A stretch of 48,934 bases of DNA. It comes from Candidatus Nanopelagicales bacterium. Lineage in GTDB: Bacteria > Actinomycetota > Actinomycetes > S36-B12 > GCA-2699445. How positions within the stretch are numbered: position 1 is the first letter of the stretch; each line of letters begins with the position of its first letter. A program made the position numbers and the translations under genes. This document shows, piece after piece, positions 38,166-47,141 of the stretch. The notes below the pieces were generated by a model. The model searched no databases, was not told the origin of the DNA, and saw nothing but the letters and a program-made list of their open reading frames with translations. The stretch lies in contig JAUYJT010000003.1 in NCBI GenBank assembly GCA_030700225.1, forward strand, positions 1 to 48,934. Reading direction: 5' to 3'.

Positions 38166-39476
38166 GTGCATCATCGTGAGATGTCCGTGAGTCAGCAGAG
38201 GTCCTCGTCAAGAGGGGCTCGCGCACGATCCACGATGGGGGCTGCGCTCCGGATAGCGGCGATGACCCGGGCAGGGCCGGATGTGCCCCGGCTGTTGGTC
38301 CCTGTCCTGGCCGCGGCTTGGGCGGCTGTGGTCGGAGTTCTCGCGACGGCGCTGCTGCTGCTGGCAGGGGGAGCGGCGGCGGGAGATCTCGTCGGCCCCG
38401 CTGGTCTTGCGTGGCTCGCATCTCACCACTCGCGGATCTTGACCCCGGACGGCGGAATCACCCTGCTTCCGCTTGGCATGATGGTCATTCCCTTGCTCGC
38501 GGTCCGACGAGCCACTCGATGGCTCATCTGCCGCTCCACCGGTTCGCGGACTCGCCTGTGCGCACCCGCGTTAGGTCTATACGTCGCGGCCGCGGTGATG
38601 GTCGCGGCGGTTGTCGACGTGTCGGGATTCCGGGCGTCAGCCGTGTCCGCTCTCGTGATGTCAACCGCGGTGGCGGCAGTAGCTGGATTCTGGGGCTTCC
38701 GCAAGCAGTCGAACACTCCCCTGGCTCTTCCGGGAGCGGTGGCAGGAGTCGCAGTGGCGTTCGCGTTCGCGGTGGCGGTCGGCGCTGTGTTGGTTGCCGG
38801 GTCGCTAGCCGCTAGTACTCCGGCGATCGTTGACGCGCGACAGTCGGCACAGATGGGGGCCGCGCAGTCGATAGGTCTGATGATCCTGCAGGTCGCGTAC
38901 CTGCCGAATGCTGTCCTCTGGGGGGCCGCCTACGCAGCGGGTCCGGGGATCGCAGTCGGTGGCAGCAACGTTCTATCGCCCTATGTCGGCGTCACCGCCA
39001 GCGCGCCGAACCTACCGTTGCTTGAGTCGCTTCCACCGACCTCTCCGGCATGGACCGCACTCCTGCCGATACTCATAGCTGTCGGCGGAGCGCTCGCGGG
39101 AATGACCGCGCACCGCCGATGTGGCTGCGCCAGCCTGACCCACCGCCTAGGGCGGGCCGCGATCCTTGGCGGCGGGACGGCAGCGGTCTGGTTCGCCGCG
39201 GGATCGTTGGCCGGGGGAACCCTGGGCGGCGGGCGCCTGGAATGGATCGGACCGGCCCCAGGTACTGCCCTAGCGTCCGGGGCGCTAGTTGGCCTCGGTG
39301 CGGTTGTTTGGGCACTACTGCCGACTTTGGTATCGGATGCGCGGCCCATGGCACAGGACGTCGGCACACGGATCGGCGCTGGATTGACGAAGAGGCAGGC
39401 GCGACGCAGGCCGGAGCCGACGTCAGCTGAGCCGCCCGCTCGTACCCGGGCCGGGCTGCCCGTGCGGACCCCATAG
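38166..39476 (+). CDS. DUF6350-family polytopic membrane protein
   Basis: This membrane protein of up to 436 aa has about ten Ala/Val/Gly-rich helices (for example VPVLAAAWAAVVGVLATALLLL). DUF6350 genes lie between sucCD and purN in many actinobacteria, and this position supports the call. GTG 38166 has TGAAGG nine nt upstream; ATG 38181 is an alternative. The basic C-terminus (KRQARRRPEPT) is probably cytoplasmic. Its function is unknown. Confidence 0.85.
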   Translation: MHHREMSVSQQRSSSRGARARSTMGAALRIAAMTRAGPDVPRLLVPVLAAAWAAVVGVLATALLLLAGGAAAGDLVGPAGLAWLASHHSRILTPDGGITLLPLGMMVIPLLAVRRATRWLICRSTGSRTRLCAPALGLYVAAAVMVAAVVDVSGFRASAVSALVMSTAVAAVAGFWGFRKQSNTPLALPGAVAGVAVAFAFAVAVGAVLVAGSLAASTPAIVDARQSAQMGAAQSIGLMILQVAYLPNAVLWGAAYAAGPGIAVGGSNVLSPYVGVTASAPNLPLLESLPPTSPAWTALLPILIAVGGALAGMTAHRRCGCASLTHRLGRAAILGGGTAAVWFAAGSLAGGTLGGGRLEWIGPAPGTALASGALVGLGAVVWALLPTLVSDARPMAQDVGTRIGAGLTKRQARRRPEPTSAEPPARTRAGLPVRTP

Positions 39477-39479
39477 CAT
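39474..39479 (+). promoter_or_regulatory. -10 box for leaderless purN
   Basis: TAGCAT ends 6 nt before GTG 39486 and overlaps the end of the DUF6350 gene. This gives purN-purH its own promoter. Confidence 0.5.
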
Positions 39480-39485
39480 TGGCTC

Positions 39486-40094
39486 GTGGATCGAGTTCCG
39501 GTCGTAGCACTCGCGTCAGGTTCCGGAACAGTTCTCCAGTCGCTCATCGATGCCTGCCGGGACTCGTCGTTCCCTGCCATGATCGCGGCAGTCGTCGCCG
39601 ACCGGTCGGGCACAGGAGCCGTCACTCGCGCGATTGGGGCGAGAATACCGGTTGCGCAGGTTTCGCCAGGGGACTTCCCGGACCGCTTGGCGTGGGATGA
39701 GGCGCTGACAGAAGTCGTGTCCGCGTTCGCGCCAACGTGGATCGTCAGCGTCGGCTTCATGCGCATCCTCGGCCCGGCGTTCCTGACCAGGTTCCCTAGC
39801 CGGATCGTCAACACCCACCCGGCGCTACTGCCGTCGTTCCCGGGCGCTCACGCGGTCCGAGACGCCCTGACCTACGGTGTCCAAGTGAGTGGATGCACCG
39901 TGCATCTGGTGGATTCGGGAATCGACACAGGACCGGTTCTCGGGCAACGAGCGATCGACCTAGAGCCGGGGGACGATGAAGCGGCCCTGCACGAGCGCAT
40001 CAAGGCAGTCGAACGAGTGCTACTCGTGGACATCGTCGCGCGGCTGGCGCGGTTCGGCTGCACCGTGGATGGAAGGAAGGTGACGATTCCATGA
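39486..40094 (+). CDS. purN: Phosphoribosylglycinamide formyltransferase
   Basis: This 202-aa enzyme transfers a formyl group from 10-formyl-THF to GAR in purine biosynthesis. [15 protein letters not shown] is the phosphate loop, [16 protein letters not shown] the catalytic and folate region, and [10 protein letters not shown] the conserved Asp motif. It overlaps purH by 4 nt (ATGA). Confidence 0.96.
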   Translation: MDRVPVVALASGSGTVLQSLIDACRDSSFPAMIAAVVADRSGTGAVTRAIGARIPVAQVSPGDFPDRLAWDEALTEVVSAFAPTWIVSVGFMRILGPAFLTRFPSRIVNTHPALLPSFPGAHAVRDALTYGVQVSGCTVHLVDSGIDTGPVLGQRAIDLEPGDDEAALHERIKAVERVLLVDIVARLARFGCTVDGRKVTIP

Positions 40095-41647
40095 GCGACC
40101 GCACACCCGTGCGACGGGCGTTGGTTTCGGTGTACGACAAGTCGGGCCTGCCCGACCTCGCGCGCGCCCTGGACGAAGCCGGGGTCGAGATCGTGTCTAC
40201 GGGCAGCACCGCCGGACACATCACAGCCGCTGGCATCCCCGTCACGCAAGTGTCGAGCGTCACCGGTTTTCCCGAATGCCTTGGCGGGCGGGTGAAGACA
40301 CTGCATCCGGGAGTGCACGCGGGCCTTCTCGCAGACGTTTCGGCTCCAGAACACGTCAGCGCTCTGGCCGATCTTGGAATCGCGCCGTTCGAGCTACTGA
40401 TCGTCAACCTGTATCCGTTCACGGAGACCGTCGCCAGCGGAGCCGACGCCGCTGAATGCATCGAGCAAATCGACATCGGCGGACCAGCGATGATCCGTGC
40501 GGCCGCCAAGAACCATCGTTGTGTGGCGGTGGCGGTCGAGCCCTTCGACTACGACGCGGTCGTCCAGGCAGTTGCCGACGGCGGATTCACCCTCGACCAA
40601 CGGCGGGACCTGGCCGCGAAGGCATTCGCGCACACCGCCACCTACGACATCGCGGTGGCGTCCTGGCTCGGCAATGTCGTGGCGCCTGACGCGAGCGGGT
40701 TCCCACAGTGGCTCGGCGGATCCTGGGAACGCTCCGAGTTACTGCGATATGGCGAGAACCCGCACCAGAACGCTGCCCTGTACGTCGGCGGTGGTGGAGG
40801 CGGTCTGGCTGCCGCCGAGCAGCATCAGGGCAAGCAGATGTCCTACAACAACTACGTCGATTCCGACGCCGCGCTTCGGGCCGCGTTCGACCAGACAGAG
40901 CCGTGCGTAGCGATCATCAAGCACGCGAACCCCTGCGGTATCGCGATCGCCAACGATGTGGCAGAGGCCTACGGGCTAGCCCTGGAGACGGATCCCCTGT
41001 CGGCGTTCGGCAGCGTCGTTGCCACCAACGGCACGGTGACGCGCGAGATGGCCGTCGCTATGGCAGATGTGTTCACCGAAGTCCTCGTAGCGCCGGACAT
41101 TGATCCCGCGGCGCTGGAAGTGCTCGCCGAGAAGAAGAACCTTCGGGTGCTCACGGTCGCTCACGACTTCACCGAACCGCGGGCCGAGTACCGACCGATC
41201 ACGGGTGGAGTGTTGTTGCAGCAGGCTGATCTGGTGAACGCGCCAGGCGACGACGCCGACTCATGGCGGCTCGTTTCCGGTGAGCAGGCCGACTCGGCCG
41301 TGCTGCGGGATCTACTTTTCGCCTGGCGGGCGTGCCGTTCTGTGAAGAGCAACGCGATAATGCTGGCCAGGGACGGCGCCGCTGTCGGCGTTGGGATGGG
41401 GCAGGTCAATCGCGTGGATTCCGCGCGGCTGGCCGTGGCTCGAGCGGGCGCTGACCGGGCCAACGGGGCCGTGGCGGCTTCTGACGCGTTCTTCCCGTTC
41501 CCCGATGGTCTGCAGATTCTCATCGACGCAGGGGTGCGGGCAGTCGTTCAGCCGGGCGGATCGGTGCGTGATGACGACGTCACCGCAGCTGCCCGCGCTG
41601 CGGGTATCACTATGTACCTGACCGGGACCCGTCACTTCTGGCACTAG
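40091..41647 (+). CDS. purH: Bifunctional AICAR formyltransferase/IMP cyclohydrolase
   Basis: This 518-aa enzyme catalyses the last two steps of IMP synthesis. The N-terminal MGS-like cyclohydrolase domain has [22 protein letters not shown] and IVNLYPF. The formyltransferase domain has [27 protein letters not shown], and the [10 protein letters not shown] near the end. GGAAGG precedes ATG 40091. Confidence 0.97.
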   Translation: MSDRTPVRRALVSVYDKSGLPDLARALDEAGVEIVSTGSTAGHITAAGIPVTQVSSVTGFPECLGGRVKTLHPGVHAGLLADVSAPEHVSALADLGIAPFELLIVNLYPFTETVASGADAAECIEQIDIGGPAMIRAAAKNHRCVAVAVEPFDYDAVVQAVADGGFTLDQRRDLAAKAFAHTATYDIAVASWLGNVVAPDASGFPQWLGGSWERSELLRYGENPHQNAALYVGGGGGGLAAAEQHQGKQMSYNNYVDSDAALRAAFDQTEPCVAIIKHANPCGIAIANDVAEAYGLALETDPLSAFGSVVATNGTVTREMAVAMADVFTEVLVAPDIDPAALEVLAEKKNLRVLTVAHDFTEPRAEYRPITGGVLLQQADLVNAPGDDADSWRLVSGEQADSAVLRDLLFAWRACRSVKSNAIMLARDGAAVGVGMGQVNRVDSARLAVARAGADRANGAVAASDAFFPFPDGLQILIDAGVRAVVQPGGSVRDDDVTAAARAAGITMYLTGTRHFWH

Positions 41648-41728
41648 GCTCCAGCGCGGCCGACAACATGCAGCCTCACTGAGCCTCAGGGCCAAGGCGC
41701 TCAGCGAGCATGGCGCGGCCGACGCCGA

Positions 41729-41734
41729 TACCGT
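41729..41734 (+). promoter_or_regulatory. -10 box for leaderless Pr6Pr gene
   Basis: TACCGT ends 6 nt before ATG 41741, with no ribosome site. Confidence 0.45.
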
Positions 41735-41740
41735 CTAACC

Positions 41741-42442
41741 ATGCGGGACGTAATCGCACGGGTGTGGTTCGGGGTAGTCGCGGCAATCGCTATCTGGGGA
41801 GTGACGCTCAGCGCCAGCATCTGGGTCATGACCGATCCAGCCGCCCTGGTGGCGCACGGCGGCGGACACGGGAACCCCGCCGACTTCGATAACTGGTTCG
41901 TGCGCCTAACCATCACGTTCTTCTACTTCACGATCCTGTCGAACGTCGTCGTGGGGGTGACGTCTCTGCTACTGGCGATCCGCCTTGATCGCACGTCGAC
42001 GGTATTCCGGGTGTTCAGGCTCTTCGGATTGTTCTCGATCATCATCACCGGCCTGGTCGTCAACTTCTACCTCGGGAAGTTCGTCCACCTTGAGGGCATC
42101 GACCTGATCAACAACGACATGGTTCACGTCGTCGTACCGATCTTGGCCACATTGGGCTGGCTGATATTCGGCCCGAGGACTCCGTTTCGGTTCAAGTACC
42201 TGTTCTACGCGATGGGTATCGGTCTCGTCTGGCTCCTGGTCACGTTCATCCACGGGGCGCTCCTGCATTGGTACCCGTACCCGTTCCTGGACGTGGACAA
42301 CATCGGCTACCCGAAGGCCCTCACCATCTCGTTCGCGATTCTGGCGTTCGCGTTCCTGCTTGGCATGGCGATTCTCGGACTGGACAAGGTCCTGCCTGGG
42401 CACGACAAGCTCCTCGAAGAAACCGAACAGCCAACCGCCTGA
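41741..42442 (+). CDS. Pr6Pr-family membrane protein
   Basis: This 233-aa protein has six to seven hydrophobic helices and is of unknown function. The family (FAR-17a/AIG1-like, Pr6Pr) is marked by the conserved Trp/Tyr/Pro cluster HWYPYPFLDV near the C-terminus and by NDMVHVVVPILATLGW in the middle. It stands alone after purH. Confidence 0.82.
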   Translation: MRDVIARVWFGVVAAIAIWGVTLSASIWVMTDPAALVAHGGGHGNPADFDNWFVRLTITFFYFTILSNVVVGVTSLLLAIRLDRTSTVFRVFRLFGLFSIIITGLVVNFYLGKFVHLEGIDLINNDMVHVVVPILATLGWLIFGPRTPFRFKYLFYAMGIGLVWLLVTFIHGALLHWYPYPFLDVDNIGYPKALTISFAILAFAFLLGMAILGLDKVLPGHDKLLEETEQPTA

Positions 42443-42532
42443 AAACGCGCCTCATCGGGGCCGGAGTGGGACAATTTCCGCCAAGTGACACGGCGACCGC
42501 CAGCGGGGTCCCCGTCGATGTTGGGAGTTGAA

Positions 42533-44125
42533 ATGGCACCGATTCCGAGATGCACGCGCGACGGCGTCGCTCGAAGGGAGAGCAAGCATCCGCTCCGCTC
42601 CGCCGCCATCACAATCTTCGGCGTCGCGATAGCCGCAGCCGCACTCGCCCTGCCGGGCGCGGCCGCTTCCGCGCAGCTGCCTTCGGATTCCGCGCCGCCC
42701 TCGACACCACTAGAACAAGTACAGGCGCTCGTGCAACCCGCCGTTGTCTACGAGCAGATCACCTGGACTGGCTGGGTGTACGACATCACCAACGGCGGGT
42801 ACTTCTCCGAGACAGAACCGTTCACCGCGACCTTCCAGTGCACGGGATTTGTCGTCAACCCCGACGGATACGTTGCCACGGCCGGACACTGCGTCAACTA
42901 CGAGAATGCGGTCCGGGACGCCATCTTCACCAAGGTCGTCAACTACGCCTTTGAGAACAACTACTACGAAGCACGACCGTCGAAGGAGACGATCGCGACC
43001 TTCTCCCGCAACTGGCGCGTCGACGGCAAGTCCACAAAGGGTCAACCGGATGAGGCCGTGTCGGTCGCATATGGCGTGAGCGTGTCGGGGGAGCCCTCCG
43101 GTAAGGCGCTCCCTGCGCGGATCATCAAATCGCTTGCCTTCGACAAGGGGGACGTGGCCTTGCTGAAGATCAAGGCACAGGATCTGACAGTTGTCCCGCT
43201 GTCCAACAACGCCAACACGGGCGTTGGCACCGAGGTCGTGTCAATCGGGTATCCGATCTCCGTGGACCTCGTGACCGACGCGAACTTCAACCCCAGCTTC
43301 AAGGAGGGTTCGATCAGCGCCGAGAAGACGACTTCGGGCGGGCTTCTCCCCGTGTACGAGATAAGCGCGGCAGTGTCCGGCGGCATGAGCGGCGGGCCAA
43401 CCGTTAGCAAGGTCGGTGACGTGATCGGCGTCAACAGTTTCGGGATCACCGGCGAGCCTCAGTCGTTCAACTTCGTACAGCCATCCGGAACCCTGCAGGA
43501 GCTGCTACGAGGCGAAGGCGTGGAGAACTCACTCGGGAAGGTCACCGACCTGTATCGGACCGGTCTGACCGCCTACTTCGCAGGGGACCGAGACGCGGCG
43601 ATCCAGGCCTTCGACCAAGTCATCGCGATAGTGCCGAACCACCAGTTCGCCCAGCAGTACAAGCGCAAGGCCCAGGAGTTGCCGGCGTCGGGGCTCAGCC
43701 TCGGCTCACCCGCTGTCAAGATCGGCCTTGTAGTCGTAGTCGTTCTCGTGATCATCGTGGTCGTGGTGATCATCGTGGTGGCCAGACGGCGCCGCAAGGG
43801 CGGAACCGGATCCGCCGCATCCGACGCCTCGGGTCCAGCGGAGTGGGCACCTCCTCCCGCTCCACAGCCGTCGCCCGGCGGAACTGCGGGTCCGGTCACT
43901 GAGGGGCTCCCGCCCGCTGTTGCCGAGACGGCCCCAGAAGCCCCCGGAGCCCCGGCACCCGTAGCCCCGCCGGAGTCCCAGACGCCCCTGCCCGCTGAGG
44001 CAGAGGTGCCGCCCGCGCCCCAGGCCGTCGCCGATGACGACTCGGAGAGCTTCTGCCCGAACTGCGGCAAGCAGCACGCCCCCGATGCGCACTTCTGCCC
44101 ACACTGCGGGCAGGACCTCACCTAG
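42533..44125 (+). CDS. Membrane-anchored trypsin-like serine protease with zinc-ribbon tail
   Basis: This protein has about 530 aa. GGGAG lies five nt before ATG 42533. A signal/anchor segment ends near ASAQLP. The protease domain carries the triad H119 (ATAGHCV), D207 (KGDVALLKI) and S286 (GGMSGGP), so it should be active outside the membrane. A ~35-residue TPR-like repeat (YFAGDRDAAIQAFDQVI) follows, then a single strong membrane helix of Val/Ile, a basic stop-transfer (RRRRK), a long Pro/Ala-rich segment and a C-terminal double zinc ribbon (FCPNCGKQ...FCPHCGQDL). The zinc ribbon would be cytoplasmic, which suggests signalling across the membrane. Confidence 0.88.
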   Translation: MAPIPRCTRDGVARRESKHPLRSAAITIFGVAIAAAALALPGAAASAQLPSDSAPPSTPLEQVQALVQPAVVYEQITWTGWVYDITNGGYFSETEPFTATFQCTGFVVNPDGYVATAGHCVNYENAVRDAIFTKVVNYAFENNYYEARPSKETIATFSRNWRVDGKSTKGQPDEAVSVAYGVSVSGEPSGKALPARIIKSLAFDKGDVALLKIKAQDLTVVPLSNNANTGVGTEVVSIGYPISVDLVTDANFNPSFKEGSISAEKTTSGGLLPVYEISAAVSGGMSGGPTVSKVGDVIGVNSFGITGEPQSFNFVQPSGTLQELLRGEGVENSLGKVTDLYRTGLTAYFAGDRDAAIQAFDQVIAIVPNHQFAQQYKRKAQELPASGLSLGSPAVKIGLVVVVVLVIIVVVVIIVVARRRRKGGTGSAASDASGPAEWAPPPAPQPSPGGTAGPVTEGLPPAVAETAPEAPGAPAPVAPPESQTPLPAEAEVPPAPQAVADDDSESFCPNCGKQHAPDAHFCPHCGQDLT

Positions 44126-44236
44126 CCGCGGCCGCGCCCAGCCCTCGACAGCCCCCTCGGGCCTCGCCGACGGCTCTTGTCGTGGGCTGACTGATGCAAA
44201 CCCCCTCATGATCATGCTCGTCCGCGATCTTCCCTT

Positions 44237-44267
44237 CCCCTAAAGGGGATACCCCTACCTGAGGGGT
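44237..44267. promoter_or_regulatory. Tandem inverted repeats, possible operator
   Basis: CCCCT-AA-AGGGG (44237-44248) is followed by ACCCCT-(5 nt)-AGGGGT (44251-44267). The symmetric C-run/G-run form is reminiscent of CsoR- or NarL-type sites, but no matching target gene is adjacent. Confidence 0.35.
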
Positions 44268-44357
44268 GGCGGATGTCCTTGATCGGTAGAGGATTTGCAC
44301 CACCTGGGTCATCGGCCTGGGCCCTTCGCGCGCCGAGCCGGGGCTGGTACCTTGACA

Positions 44358-44420
44358 AGCCGCTAATCACGCTCAGGGCCGACGCCCCTCGTTCACGAAT
44401 GGCCTGAGCCGGCGGCGGGA
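44358..44420 (+). promoter_or_regulatory. Structured 5' leader, riboswitch-like but incomplete
   Basis: GCCGC (44359-44363) can pair with GCGGC near 44412, and inside that GCTCAGG (44371-44377) pairs with CCTGAGC (44403-44409). CCGCTAATC before a long hairpin recalls the 5' part of actinobacterial ydaO (c-di-AMP) riboswitches, which precede wall-hydrolase genes. The conserved GGGGGACC and GGGGTGAATC core is not seen. Confidence 0.3.
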
Positions 44421-44438
44421 CGGATTGGAGGCTCGCGC

Positions 44439-45113
44439 ATTTCGAGACTCCCCTTGTCTGCTACCGCAGTGGTGGCGAGCATCGCGCTGGCGATACCGGC
44501 GAGCGGGTCGGTCACCACTGACGCACTGAAGACCGAAGCCGATCCGCCCCCATTCGCGAGCGTCACGCGGTTAACGCAGGCAGAGCGACGCGCGATGACG
44601 CCCAGCGCTTGGCGCCGTGGCTGCCCCGTGCCTCTCCGGGCGCTCCGCGTCGTGCGTGTCCGCCACTGGACCTTCTCCGGGCGGACTCGCGTAGGTCGAC
44701 TGGTCGTGCACCGGAGGGTGGCGAGGCAGGTTGCTCGCATCATGAAGGACCTGTCCTCCGCGAAGTTCCCAATCCGCCGGATGCGCCCGATCCAGCGGTT
44801 CGGCGGCAGCGACTACGCCTCCATCGAGGCAGACAACACGAGCGCCTTCAACTGCCGCTACGTCGACGGAACCCAGCGCTGGTCCATGCACGCGTACGGC
44901 CGTGCCATTGATGTCAACCCGATAGAGAACCCCTACGTCTCGCGTGGCCGCACATCGCACCCGGCCAGCGACGAGTACGTGGCCCGCAGACCCGAGCGGC
45001 TAGGAATGCTGCTACCGGGAAGTGCGGCGCTCCGGGCCTTTGATGCCGCCGGGTGGACTTGGGGCGGACGATGGCGCGGAGCCAAGGACTATCAGCACGT
45101 GTCTGCCCCGTGA
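44439..45113 (+). CDS. Secreted M15-family D,D/L,D-peptidase-like protein, possible ATT start
   Basis: This exported protein has 220-225 aa. The hydrolase core has SMHAYGRAIDVNP (His and Asp zinc ligands) and the end HVSAP preceded by KDYQH (third ligand), as in M15 VanY/endolysin-type peptidases, so it probably cuts wall peptides. TTG 44454 is the first usual start but has no ribosome site and gives an uncharged n-region. ATT 44439, in frame, has GGAGG seven nt upstream and adds an Arg (SRLPLSATA), making a better signal peptide. I therefore use the ATT with reserve. Confidence 0.78.
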   Translation: MSRLPLSATAVVASIALAIPASGSVTTDALKTEADPPPFASVTRLTQAERRAMTPSAWRRGCPVPLRALRVVRVRHWTFSGRTRVGRLVVHRRVARQVARIMKDLSSAKFPIRRMRPIQRFGGSDYASIEADNTSAFNCRYVDGTQRWSMHAYGRAIDVNPIENPYVSRGRTSHPASDEYVARRPERLGMLLPGSAALRAFDAAGWTWGGRWRGAKDYQHVSAP

Positions 45114-45277
45114 CCTGATGCCGGGGGTCGCGACGACTTCCTAGCGCCGGCACTCCTACGCCAGTAACACAATGATCCGGGGCGAGCAGGACGTTGACTC
45201 GTTGCGCGGGGCTGGGGAGTGTGGAACGCTCGCACGATGGCGACCGCCTCGACCGACGTTCGCATCTGGATCTGAAG

Positions 45278-46336
45278 TTGAGGCTCGCGACCTGGCTGCG
45301 GCAGCACTTCCGCAAGCGCGCACAGTTGGCGACGTTGCTGCTCGTCGCACTGAGCTTGGTTACAGTCGCCTGCTCGGGGACGCAAGCCAATGACCCGTCA
45401 GCTGGCCCGCAGGCCGTGCTGTTCATCACCGCCCACCCAGATGACGAGACCCTCTTCGGTCTTGGTCGTTTCGCGGAACGGGGCTGGACCGTCGACATCG
45501 CATTGGTTACCAACGGCGAATCTGGCCAGGTCGTTGAGGCAATCCGCAAGAACCCGAAGTCCGACGGGGAGGTGCTCCTCGAGCGGCCACCGGGACCGGG
45601 GGTCAGGGTGGTCCCGAACCCCCCGACCGGCGCCAACGGCTCGACCATCGAATCTCCGGTCGATCTGGCGAACGAACGTCAGCGGGAGTTCACCGATTCG
45701 ATGGGCAAGCAAGGGGTCAGCCGGATCTTCTTCCTGTCCGATCCGGCTCATCCGCAGTTCGAGGATTCCTGGGACAACGGGACCCGCAACTGGGACACGG
45801 CACTCCTGCAGTCCGAGTTGATGAAGATCGTTGAGCAGGTGAAGCCGGACGTGATTATCACGCTTAACCCGGATGAGCTGTGGGCTCACCCGCAGCACCA
45901 GGGCTTGGGCACAGTCGTGCAGTCGATGTGGCAAGACGACGAACTGAACTCCCGGCCAGGGACCCGCCCGGCGCTCTATGGTCTGCGCGAAATCGGCTGG
46001 TACGAGAAATCCCAGCAGCCGCAACCTGGTGACGAACAGTTCGACCGATCCGCATACTCGCCGGTACTGGGCAAGACCTATGCCGACTACTGGACGTGGG
46101 CAACGTCGTCTTACGTGTCCCAGAGTTCGCACCCGACGTGGTTCGCTGCCCGGGCGTCTGCCGGATTCCTGCCTGGCTACGGCACCGTCGACGTGATTCG
46201 TCGACTTGGCGACGTCCCGCCGGCACAGACCCTGACGTCCTTGCTGGACCGGTACCCCCCCGACTCGGCCATGAGCGACGAACCCACCACCCCGGAAATC
46301 GGGCAGGTATGGAAGCGCACGCCAACGTCTGAGTGA
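45278..46336 (+). CDS. PIG-L/LmbE-family deacetylase lipoprotein
   Basis: This exported member of the PIG-L family has about 352 aa. TTG 45278 gives a basic n-region, a hydrophobic core and the lipobox VTVAC. A longer frame starts at TTG 45194 but its N-terminus has no sense as a signal. The metal motif is AHPDDETLFGLGRF, and LNPDELWAHPQHQGLG holds the second site. SDPAHPQF may add a ligand. It is unlike the cytoplasmic member at 29978 in being outside the membrane, so its substrate is likely a surface glycan. The exact start is uncertain. Confidence 0.8.
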   Translation: MRLATWLRQHFRKRAQLATLLLVALSLVTVACSGTQANDPSAGPQAVLFITAHPDDETLFGLGRFAERGWTVDIALVTNGESGQVVEAIRKNPKSDGEVLLERPPGPGVRVVPNPPTGANGSTIESPVDLANERQREFTDSMGKQGVSRIFFLSDPAHPQFEDSWDNGTRNWDTALLQSELMKIVEQVKPDVIITLNPDELWAHPQHQGLGTVVQSMWQDDELNSRPGTRPALYGLREIGWYEKSQQPQPGDEQFDRSAYSPVLGKTYADYWTWATSSYVSQSSHPTWFAARASAGFLPGYGTVDVIRRLGDVPPAQTLTSLLDRYPPDSAMSDEPTTPEIGQVWKRTPTSE

Positions 46337-46402
46337 TGGTCGCGCGGCCACCGCTAGCGGTGAGTTCTGCGAACACGCCAACAGGCCCGAGTCTCAAGAG
46401 CC

Positions 46403-46648
46403 CTAACTTCCCTCAAGATCTTCCGGCAGTGCATCCAGTTTGGCGTCGTCAATGACGTAGTTTGCGTAGATCAGCGGGCCCGCTTGGATCACGTCCCCGA
46501 AACTGGCGTCGATGACCTTGGCCCTCGCTGCAACCCAGCCATGTTTGAACATCGTGTGCTCCCAGTCCTCGGCGAACTTCAACGCAACAGTGTGCCCCAA
46601 CTCGCCGCGGATTCCTGAAAGACCCTTTCCTATGTCACGCGACTTCAC
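46403..46648 (-). CDS. Small hypothetical protein beside a tRNA-like sequence, possibly truncated
   Basis: I do not recognise this protein of about 81 aa. The sequence (GHTVALKFAEDWEHTMFKHGW, then DVIQAGPLIYANYVIDD) looks like real coding sequence. GTG 46648 begins just after the tRNA-like sequence; the frame continues to 46720 only by reading that sequence. It may be a gene cut at its 5' end by integration. Confidence 0.45.
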   Translation of the reverse strand: MKSRDIGKGLSGIRGELGHTVALKFAEDWEHTMFKHGWVAARAKVIDASFGDVIQAGPLIYANYVIDDAKLDALPEDLEGS

Positions 46649-46710
46649 GAGGCGCCCCCGACAGGATTCGAACCTCTCGCGGCCTAAGCACGTCTCCCCT
46701 ATTGACAAGG
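46649..46710 (-). other. tRNA 3'-half-like sequence, candidate attachment site
   Basis: On the minus strand the T-loop GGTTCGAATCC lies in a 5-bp stem with one mismatch and is followed by an acceptor-like CGGGGGCGCC. Upstream, AGACGTGCTTAGG resembles the D-arm/anticodon part of a Leu-type tRNA. No complete cloverleaf can be built, so it is likely a core site or a remnant. Confidence 0.45.
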
Positions 46711-46783
46711 CGTGGTGCACCCCCTTTGGAGGGGGCCGCGCTGGACTCAGACCAACCCCGCCGGGAGGATGACTCCAGGTCTG

Positions 46784-46820
46784 ACGCCCCCGCTGTCTTC
46801 GGTCAACGGGGGCGTTTCTT
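46784..46820 (+). terminator. Rho-independent terminator
   Basis: A 9-bp stem, ACGCCCCCG with CGGGGGCGT, over a 14-nt loop, then TTTCTT. It lies on the plus strand, with no recognised gene directly before it. Confidence 0.7.
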
Positions 46821-46926
46821 CGCGCCTGGGGTGACCTAACGGCATCCTGGGACTTCTATCCTGATCCACCAGGTTATGTCGTGCCCCTCTGCTCTACTCT
46901 GATAGGAGACAAGCGAAGGGGTCGCC

Positions 46927-47136
46927 ATGGCTGTCCTCAGCAGACCGCCAACCGTGGAAACTGAAGAACTCACGGTCAAGCAAGCACATGAGTTGTTCGA
47001 CAGAGAAGCTCGTCGACTCCTGGGACTGCCGGGCCAGGAGTTCCTCGACGGCTACCACTCGGGCGCCATCCAAGAGGACCCGGCGAGCCCCGGCGTGACA
47101 GAGCTAGTGATGCTTCTGCCCTTCGGCGAAGCCTGA
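46927..47136 (+). CDS. Small acidic protein, possible antitoxin
   Basis: This 69-aa protein has GAAGGGG before ATG 46927 and a -10-like TACTCT at 46895-46900. The middle (AHELFDREARRLLGLPGQEFLDGYHSG) is helical; the end GVTELVMLLPFGEA is hydrophobic. I recall similar small proteins paired with a larger partner in actinobacteria, but no family name is secure. It lies 5 nt before the next gene, as in toxin-antitoxin pairs; that role is inference. Confidence 0.6.
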   Translation: MAVLSRPPTVETEELTVKQAHELFDREARRLLGLPGQEFLDGYHSGAIQEDPASPGVTELVMLLPFGEA

Positions 47137-47141
47137 TCCTC

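Larger units (their letters stand above)
44126..44438 (+). other. Gene-free leader region before the M15-like gene
   Basis: No gene is seen here. It holds two G/C-run inverted repeats (44237-44267), TTGACA (44352-44357) and a long hairpin-forming leader (about 44358-44420) containing CCGCTAATC. Confidence 0.5.

Noticed and set aside
44300-44438. Full ydaO (c-di-AMP) riboswitch
   Set aside because: Only the CCGCTAATC-plus-hairpin part is similar; the conserved GGGGGACC and GGGGTGAATC elements are not found before the coding region.
46649-46740. Complete tRNA or tmRNA gene
   Set aside because: A T-arm and acceptor-like end are present, but no matching 5' acceptor, D-arm and anticodon arm can be folded together.
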